Position numbers and translations under genes: made by a program. The notes beneath the pieces were generated by a model. That model saw only the letters and a list, made by a program, of their open reading frames with translations, was not told the DNA's origin and searched no databases. A stretch of 64,000 nt of DNA from Rhabdophis nuchalis (Eukaryota; Chordata; Lepidosauria; Squamata; Natricidae), in contig CM077645.1 of assembly GCA_039707465.1 (NCBI GenBank), forward strand, positions 167,105,503-167,169,502, given 5' to 3'. Below, in pieces: positions 56,811 to 64,000 of the stretch (positions are counted from its first letter, which is position 1; the number at the start of each line of letters is the position of its first letter).

Positions 56811-56892
56811 GTATAGGGTTTCCTGCCTGAGCAGGGAGTTGGACTAGAAGAACTCCAAGGTCCCTTCTTCCAACTTTGTTATTCTGTTAAGT
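56811..56892 (+). mobile_element. CR1 3'-UTR fragment, part 2
   Basis: 'gagcagggagttggactaga' and 'tccaactttgttattctgtt' complete the CR1 3' end after the MITE. Confidence 0.8.
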
Positions 56893-57473
56893 TAAAAAAG
56901 AAAAGAAACCTAGGTCCGTGTGACAGCTGCTGCATTTTGCAAAACAAGCAGCCTGGAAAGAAGGATTAAGCTTCTCTCCTCACCTAACCATGGTGCTCTT
57001 GATCCATATCAAGTGAGCTACTGCTCCTGAGATTTAAGAAAAAGCACACCAACAACTGCATGGCAATTATTTCATATATTATGTACTTTAGCCCTAATGT
57101 ATACAAATGTGGACAATCTTTCAGAATGAGATTGCAAGTTGATTAATGGCTCTACACATAGGTCACTTCTATATTATTAACAGACTCACGTTAAGTCTTT
57201 ACTTTGTTTAATTCTGTTTCCTGATTCTATTAAGGGATTTATAATTTCCCCCAGTTTTGCAAGGGAGAAAAACCATTCATCCAAAAAGACTGAAATACCA
57301 CATATTTTTAACTATGTTTACTAAATAGTTCCTCTCAGTTCACTAGAGGTCAGTCCCAGTCTCAAATGAAGGGACTTAAAATTTCAGCCATTTATAGCCA
57401 AGGAGACATTTGCAACAGAGGAGTCTATATTTCATAAGTTCTTCTTGACAATGTGCTTTCGGAAACAATGGAT

Positions 57474-57556
57474 CCTTCCTTCCTTCCTTCCTTCCTTCCT
57501 TCCTTCCTTCCTTCCTTCCTTCCTTCCTTCCTTCCTTCCTTCCTTCCTTCCTTCCT
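57474..57556. repeat. (CTTC)n microsatellite
   Basis: About 20 tetranucleotide units, then variant 'ctac/ctat' units to about 57578, abutting the LINE fragment. Confidence 0.95.
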
Positions 57557-57580
57557 ACCTATCTACCTACCTACCTAATA

Positions 57581-57722
57581 CATACATCCCTTCGGCCAAA
57601 TCCGCTCCCACAGAGAGGGCCTTCTCAGGGTGCCGTCAGCTGGGCAATGCCCCATACATCCCTTCGGCCGATCCGCTCCCACAGAGAGGGCCTTCTCAGG
57701 GTGCCGTCGGCCGGGCAATGCC
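57581..57722. repeat. Tandem duplication of about 72 bp in LINE
   Basis: 'catacatcccttcggcc..tccgctcccacagag' through 'gggcaatgcc' occurs at 57581-57652 and 57653-57722, with a few substitutions and a 2-base length difference. Confidence 0.9.
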
Positions 57723-58072
57723 ATCTGGCGACACCCAGGGGAAGAGCCTTCTCTGTGGCGAGCCCTGCCCTTTGGAACGACCTACCCCCTGAATTGCGTA
57801 CCATCTCGGACCTCCGCCTCTTCCGCCAGTGTCTAAAGACACATCTTTTTCAGCAAGCCGGCCTAGCCTAACCTCCCATGGGGACTATTTTTAGATAGTT
57901 TTAAATTGGGGATTTTAAATTTGGATTTTAGCATAGGATTATAATTTAATATGTTTTTAAATTTTGTATTTATTGTTTTGTATGTTTTTAAATTCCTGTG
58001 CGCCGCCCTGGGTCCTTTGTGGAGAAGGGCGGGATATAAATGTGATTAAAATAAAAATAAAATAAAAATAAA
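57581..58072 (+). mobile_element. 5'-truncated LINE 3' end with internal tandem duplication
   Basis: The C-terminal frame at 57647-57871 reads SHREGLLRVPSAGQCHLATPR, LWNDLPPELRTISDLRLF. The 3' UTR has 'gcgccgccctgggtcctttg' and ends (AAAAT)n. The first about 72 bp are duplicated in tandem next to the microsatellite. Confidence 0.85.
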
Positions 58073-58075
58073 ATC

Positions 58076-58318
58076 CAGAAGTGGTATTCTGCAGGTTCTG
58101 ACCAGTTCTGGAGAATCAGTACTGGAAATTTTGAACGTTTGAACCAGTAAATACCACCTCTGACTGGCCCCGCCCCCATCTATTCTCTGCCTTTTGAGTC
58201 CTAGCTGATCGGGAGGAAATGGAGATTTTACAATATCCTTCCCCTGCCATGCCCACCAAGCAATATTACAGCTATCAAGCCACAGAACCAGTAGTAAAAT
58301 TTTTGAATCCCACCACTG
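58076..58318. mobile_element. hAT element (caccactg family)
   Basis: Left 'cagaagtggtattctgcagg' and right 'gaatcccaccactg' are imperfect inverted ends, and 'gaaccagtagtaaaattttt' lies just inside the right end. The octamers ataaaatc and aactaatc agree at only 5 of 8. Confidence 0.6.
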
Positions 58319-59326
58319 AACTAATCAATCAAATTGTCAATTGGCATCTTGTCTAGGAGCCAACTGTGAAGCCACTTGTATTCTGAGAGAAAGCCAGTTT
58401 ATTTGCCTCAGTATTTACAACACATAATGTAAATTGCTGACAGTTCCATTCTATTTCTTTTTCTCCCATGAATTTTTTTAGTGATTTTGATGTATTAATT
58501 AATTCTGACTTTTAATTGTGATGCCTTAACAGTATTACTGAAAAATAGAATAACAATCTTTTAAATAAAATGTAGATTGCATTGTCCTCTGCCCCTGTGC
58601 CTTTATAGACAAAGCAGCTATTTTAGTGCTCAATTACTGCACCAAAAAACCAAGAGAAACTTCAGGGGTTCTGCAGAATTTCCTGTCTGCCTAAGAACTT
58701 GGGGGTTGGGTTGATATAAAAAAACAAATCTATTCCCTTTTAAGCTATTGACAGTGTCTTGTCTCTTCTAAACAACCAGAATTTAACAATGCCATTTAGA
58801 ACCTCAACTTGAAAAACAGAAATTTCCTTCTTTATCATAAAGGGATATGAGGCTAAAATTTAAGAAAGGATTTAAAAGCCAAACAAAACTGTAGATCCAG
58901 CTGCAGTCATAGGATAACTTTAAGCTGTATAGTAAACTGAGCCAGAATCTCATAGTTACGCATCAGGATACAGGTTTGTTTTTCCTGTGAGCCTATATGG
59001 GATTTTTGGCTCAAGCCCGAACATCTGGCAGTAGCAAATGTGATAGTCCTGGATGAAAGTCAAGGTCTAGGCAAGAACCCACAGAGCATACTGTAGATTC
59101 CTGGTTACTGTTGCTGGCAGCCCCTTCTCTCATTTTATTTCACTAAAACCTACAAAACTATTTGAGCCATAATCCAATATCTCCTTTCCCCTTGACACAT
59201 ATATTCGCTCTGGGGCTTAAGGCAAACTTTGTCCATGGAGAACTACATTTGCTTGGTAGCTCATCTAATTTGATTTTGATAGTTTTGATTGAACTTTTGG
59301 CAGAACTTAAGATAAAAATAATAAAG
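58319..59326. other. Unassigned flanking DNA
   Basis: AT-rich; nothing named. Confidence 0.4.
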
Positions 59327-59368
59327 GATTTTTGACCGTGGCAAATTTATTTGCCACGGTCAAAAATC
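59327..59368. repeat. Perfect 20-bp hairpin with 2-base loop
   Basis: gatttttgaccgtggcaaat (59327-59346) is followed by tt and then its exact reverse complement (59349-59368). Just downstream, 'ttattttaagaac.tacatta' occurs twice (about 59377 and 59417). Confidence 0.9.
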
Positions 59369-59996
59369 AGTTATTTTTTATTTTAAGAACTTACATTATT
59401 ATATTATAGTATATTAGTTATTTTAAGAACATACATTATTACGGTATTATATTAATTTTCTTGGCTTTTTACTCAAAGATGATAGTAAAGATAACATTAG
59501 TTTTCAAATTTGAAACTGTGTAAAATTTTTGTTATAACTGGATACCAAAATTGAGGATTGAATTAAATTCGAAAGAAACAATGTCCATTGGCTAAGAAAT
59601 GTAAAGATATAATGATCTTTTTTAAAAATAGCAATTTTCATTAATGGTTTAAAACATATTAGTACATGATAGCTGGATTGGACATTAAGAGTTTACAGCA
59701 TTATATAGAATATTTTTAAAGCATTTTCAAATTTTATTTATGTTTCTGACATGCCTTTCTCAAGGTCAGACAATTAATACAGTGAAACACAGTATACATT
59801 TGAAATTTCCAACAAAATAAAAGACCAGTTTAAAATATAAAAGCTAGTTATAAATATGCCCTACACTTGTCAATGCAATGTCTTGAATCCAGCATTATCA
59901 GAAAAACAAAACCATACCTCTCACACCATTTTTACTCTTAGCATCCAAATTCTCTTCCTTGTAGGTTGGTTTGAACAATTGTAATATATTCTGGAT

Positions 59997-60321
59997 AGCT
60001 GATAACCCAGCATTGCCTGGGTATTTATTTATAGGGGGAAAATGTCCTCACCAAACGTAATTTCTAATGTTGGATTTTCCCCCTTACCAGTGGGAACCCC
60101 CTTTGTGGAGTATTGTGAACCATGATAACTCCACTATGTTGTACAGTAGAAGCCATTTTACGGCAGTACTGTAGACCCCATTTAAGGCACAACAGGCTGT
60201 ATCTTAACAGAATACATACCACAAGGGGTTTTAGGGTTGTCTTATTCCCACAGTATTTTTTCCAGAGAGTAAGTAATCTGTGTACCAAGTTTGGTTGAAA
60301 TTGCTCAAGGCGTTATGCTGG

Positions 60322-60376
<55 letters not shown>
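59997..60376 (-). mobile_element. Helitron-like element, minus orientation, with (AC)n
   Basis: On the minus strand the 3' end has a hairpin in acccaggcaatgctgggt, then 'tatcagctat', a changed CTRR end. The other side has 'caaccaaacttggtacacag' and 'gttccagcataacgcc', as in the copy at 13.3 kb. An (AC)n run of about 24 units (60329-60375) adjoins the 5' part. No coding is visible. Confidence 0.6.
60329..60375. repeat. (AC)n microsatellite
   Basis: About 23 uninterrupted AC units at the edge of the Helitron-like element, where the related copy has short GT-rich runs. Confidence 0.97.
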
Positions 60377-60377
<1 letters not shown>

Positions 60378-61095
60378 TTCAGTTTTCTTTAGGAAAAAAA
60401 CCCCACCCATACATACTGTATGTTAGCAATAACAGATGTGCTAACTAAATATGTTCTAGTGCTGATGGCTGTAAGGAACAAGATGGCTATAATATCAATC
60501 TACCCTAAAGCTGATCTGATCTTGACTTGTGACAAATGTCGAGTAGAAAAGTGAAAGGCGTTTCACTCTCCACTCAACATTCAAGTAGAAAGGGAAGAGG
60601 CTTATCACTCTAGCTTACATAACTATTCTAGCTTTCATCTATTGCTGATTGCCCTGCCCAACATTTTCTCTTCCATTATTTCAGAGATCAATAAGCAATG
60701 GTCTGTATATGGTACTTAAGATATGTAGCATTCCAAGTAATTCCACCTAGAATACTGTAGAATTTATATATTAGCAATTACTTCACATTATTTACAACTT
60801 TTAAAATGTTTCCTAGGGAGCTAGTTTGAAGCCAAACAACTTACAAGGTGGGGAAAAGAAAACCTATATGGTGATTGGTTGCTCATTGTTACTATTTGAA
60901 TTAAAATGTTGCTTGAAGCAACTGAAAACAATTTGAAAGCATTTTCTTAGTCAAAGTGTCTTACATTTCCATCCAACTGCCTCTTAACTGTGCTGTTATA
61001 ACAGCAATTTTCCCATTGAATTATTATTTTTTTCACTTCCAAGCAATTTTAATAAACTGTGACAAAATTTAGATAAATAAATTTTACCCCACCCA
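60377..61095. other. Unassigned flanking DNA
   Basis: AT-rich; nothing named. Confidence 0.4.
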
Positions 61096-61925
61096 GAAAG
61101 GGCCCGCAATCTGGGAGTCCTCCTGGATACGCGGCTTAAGTTAGAAGAACATATGACAGTCATGACCAGGGGGGCCTTTTACCAGGTTTACCTGGTAAGT
61201 CAGTTGCGCCCCTTTCTGGATCAGGATGCCCTGTGCACAGTCACTCATGCCCTCGTCCTTTCTCACCTGGATTACTGTAATGCTCTCTACATGGGGCTGC
61301 CCTTGAAGAGCACCCGTAGGCTTCAACTGGTCCAGAATGCAGCCGCGCGGGTTATCATGGGGTTACCTAGGTGCTCCCATGTTACACTCCTTTTTGGCGG
61401 CCTGCACTGGTTGCCGGTTGTTCACCGGGTGCGATTGAAGGTACTAATTTTGACCTTCAAAGCACTCCATGGCTTAGGCCCAGGGTACTTGCGAGACCCC
61501 CTACTGCCACCGGCAGCCTCCCATTGTCCAGTATGATCCCACAGAGTTGGCTTCCTCAGCGTGCCATCAGCCAGACAGTGTCGGCTGGCGACCCCCAGGG
61601 GGAGAGCCTTCTCTGTGGGAGCGCCTTCCCTTTGGAATGAGCTACCCCCGGAGCTTCGCATAATTCCCAACCTCCCGTCCTTCCGGCGCACCCTAAAAAG
61701 CTGGCTTTTCCAGCAAGCCTGCCTGGCCTGAACAAAATAACATATTAATTTTAATTCCAATTTTAATTTATTTCATAATGTCTATTAATGTATTGCTTAT
61801 TGGATTTTTTATTTAATATTTTTCTAATTTTTGTACTATATGTCTCTTATGTTGTACGCTGCCCTGAGTCCTTTGGGAGAAGGGCGGCATATAAATCCAA
61901 TAAATTTGAATCTGAATCTGAAATA
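61096..61925 (+). mobile_element. 5'-truncated LINE 3' end (CR1/L2 group)
   Basis: Frame 61153-61536 reads MTRGAFYQVYLVSQLRPFLD, LDYCNALYMGLPLKSTRRLQ and LQLVQNAAARVIMG, then FKALHGLGPGYLRD. A frame break follows near 61530. The 3' UTR 'gccctgagtcctttgggaga' ends with repeated 'gaatct'. It belongs to a different subfamily from the 52.5-kb copy. Confidence 0.85.
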
Positions 61926-62451
61926 ATACTATGCAGGTGTCAGGATAAAACATCTGCAGAGTTCTTCTTGGTGGCCCTTTTATCCTGATCCCTTTTGGAT
62001 AAAGGCAACTCTGAGGTTCATCTTTAGAGATACATAGAGTAATTTTCATCTACTTGGCACATAAAATTGCTCAGATCTGTTCTCAGTTGGAGAATACGTA
62101 TAATGCAGATCTGTTGGAGATGCCTGGGGAATGCTCTTATTCAGTTATCTTTGATCCTGTTGGACCTGAGGAAATGGTCTTCAGAACTGTAAGTACAGCT
62201 ACCTGTGGTTTAAATCTATGGTCCTTTTAGTTGGTCAAGGTCACTTAGAAGTGAAGGGTTGATTGCTCCTAGCAATGGCTAATTCAACTTTGAGAGTGAA
62301 GAAGTCTCTGACACCATTTAAAGAGTTCCTGTATGCCTTTTCAATTGTTCTGGATAATTTTCTTCTCATGTCTTATCTCCCTCTTTTGGTTATGAAGATG
62401 GAGTGATGTCATAGATGCTAGCCCATCCCTCCTGGACTGGGAAATAAATAC

Positions 62452-62455
62452 ATAT

Positions 62456-62514
<59 letters not shown>

Positions 62515-62519
62515 TTATT
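62452..62519. repeat. (ATTT)n microsatellite at LINE 3' end
   Basis: About 16 ATTT units at the 3' terminus of the minus-strand LINE that follows. Confidence 0.95.
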
Positions 62520-63450
62520 TACACTTATATACCGCCCTATCTCCCGAAGGACTCAGGGGGGTGCACAGAGGAATAAAAAGTAGTAAAACACAATGACAAT
62601 ATAAAAATAAAAAATAGCTGAAATACTAAATCTGTGCTAAAAACTTATGGTTAAAAGCAAGTAAAAATTATAAAATTGTTATAAAATTGGGACTATATCG
62701 TTAAAAACTATGCTAGGCCAGCCACATGAAATAGATATGTTTTTAAGGTCCGGCGGAAGAGGAGTAGGTCTGTGATGATACGAAGGTCGGGGGGCAGGTC
62801 GTTCCAGAGGGCAGGGCCTGCCACAGAGAAAGCTCTCCCCCTGGGGGTCGCCAGCCGGCATTGTCCAGTAGACGGTACCCTGAGGAGGCCCTCTCTGTGG
62901 GAGCGAACAGGTCGGAGGGAGGTATGTGGTAGGAGGCAGTCCCGCAAATAGCCAGGTCCCAAGCCATGGAGCGCTTTGAAGATGGTTACTAGCACCTTGA
63001 AGCGCACCCGAAAAGCCACAGGCAGCCAGTGCAGCTTGCGCGAGAGAGGTGTTACATGGGAGTATCAAGAGACTCCCATAATCCCCCACGTGGCTGCATT
63101 CTATACTAGCTGGAGCCTCCGGGTGAACCTCAAGGGGAGCCCCATGTAGGGAGCATTACAGTAGTCCAGGCGGGAAATGATGAGGGCTTGAGTGACCGTG
63201 CATAGGGCGTCACGATCTAGAAAGGGCCGCAACTGGCGTATCAGGTAAACCTGATAGAAGTCCCCCCTGGCCACGGCTGTCACATGGTCATCCAAGGACA
63301 GCCGAGAGTCCAGGAGGATGCCTAAGTTGCGAGCCCATTCCACGGGGGCTAATGACTCGCCCCCGATAGCCAGAGATGGTACCAACTGGCTATATCGTGA
63401 CGCCGGAAACCACAGCCACTCGGTCTTGGACGGGTTGAGTTGAAGCTAGT
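62520..63450 (-). mobile_element. 5'-truncated LINE (CR1/L2 group)
   Basis: The minus strand reads LAIGGESLAPVEWARNLGIL, LDYCNAPYMGLPLRFTRRLQ (63385-63101), then FKVLVTIFKALHGLGPGYLRD and LWNDLPPDLRIITDLLLF (63019-62708). The 3' UTR ends 'agtccttcgggagatagggc', then (AAAT)n. Two frames show a frameshift near 63060. It is truncated just after the region corresponding to LNPSKTEWLW, at about 63447. Confidence 0.85.
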
Positions 63451-63602
63451 AGGGGTTTGGGAGTGGTCTATTGTTGCAGGCAACCATTTGTTTCCCAGTG
63501 TACATCAATCAAGTTGGATTCTTTTGCCAGAACAAGGTTTGTCAGGACTAATTGCTCTGCATTTGAGGTGCCAAATGAGTCTCCCTGCTGGAAACAATAG
63601 GT

Positions 63603-64000
63603 CCATGATGGAGAACTTATGGCACACGTGCCACAGGTGGCATGTGGAGCCATATTTGGTGGCATGCCAGCCATCAGCTCTGGCATGCATGCACATGCCA
63701 GCCAGCTGATTTTTCACATTTCCAGAGGGTGAGGGAAGGCCGTTTTCACCCTCCCCAGGCTCCGGAGGCTTTCCTGAAGCCTGTGGAAGGCAAAAACAGC
63801 GTCCCCCAGACCCCCCGAAGGCCTTCTGGAAACTGGAAATGGATCATTTCCGAACTTCCAGTTGGCCTGATGGGGCTGTTTTTTGCCCTCCCCAGCCTCC
63901 AGAGGCTTTCTTGAAGCCTGGGGAGGGTGAAAAACAGTCTCAATGGGCTACCTGGAAGTTAGGAAATGATCCATTTTCGGCTTCCAGAAGGCCAGGGGAG
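63603..64000. mobile_element. hAT element (cagtgatggc family), runs off the window
   Basis: The left end 'ccatgatggagaacttatgg' and 'cacgtgccacaggtggcatg' match the family. The GC-rich interior contains repeated 'ctccccagg/cctccggaggctttc' units. The right end lies beyond the window. The preceding octamer caataggt has a central TA. Confidence 0.65.

Noticed and set aside
1..64000. CRISPR arrays, operons, phage or toxin-antitoxin systems
   Set aside because: Tandem repeats here are microsatellites, minisatellites or transposon internals; introns, SINEs and LINEs identify vertebrate nuclear DNA.

Overview
The window reads as nuclear DNA of a squamate reptile (lizard or snake). It is AT-rich and crowded with repeats typical of that group: CR1/L2-group LINEs whose 3' ends read roughly 'cgccctgagtccc..ggagaagggcgg', squamate tRNA-derived SINEs, many small hAT-type elements, Penelope, DIRS and chromoviral Gypsy pieces, and Helitron-like copies. 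Species cannot be fixed from sequence alone.

Only one host protein-coding segment is supported. It is a first exon on the minus strand (19473 down to 18915) inside a CpG-rich island at about 18.86-19.72 kb. It encodes the N-terminus of the long (XL) form of the olfactory-type G-protein alpha subunit, GNAL. It ends in a phase-1 splice donor, so 1-18914 is GNAL intron 1 and everything above about 19.7 kb is upstream flanking DNA with no other recognisable host gene.

Layout: 0.9-11.9 kb is a deep nest. A minus-strand chromoviral Gypsy (RT, RNase H, integrase, chromodomain, 3' LTR end) appears to be split by an approximately 8 kb DIRS element (Gag-like, RT, RNase H, tyrosine recombinase, inverted ends). 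The DIRS is itself split by a hAT element (4.71-5.65 kb) and a minus-strand LINE (7.15-8.88 kb). 13.2-14.0 kb holds a microsatellite and a Helitron-like copy with an internal minisatellite. 14-33 kb is mostly unannotatable intron/flank with scattered MITEs, Penelope remnants, an ORF1-only L1 insertion (29.23-29.88 kb) and CR1/SINE fragments. 33.5-40.2 kb is one LINE copy interrupted by a second complete LINE (34899-37975). 42.9-43.9 kb contains a 511-bp near-perfect palindrome made from a SINE tail and adjacent DNA. 45-52 kb carries several hAT elements with clear 8-bp duplications, a solo LTR and a SINE. 52.5-56.0 kb is a young LINE with an uninterrupted endonuclease-RT frame. 56.6-64 kb holds further CR1, MITE, hAT, Helitron and LINE fragments.

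I found no CRISPR, operon, phage or prokaryote-like system. The most notable items are the palindrome, a reused hAT target octamer in CR1 with a shared central-TA duplication pattern, the ORF1-only L1, the nested LINE and DIRS-in-Gypsy structures, and the expanded GNAL XL exon.
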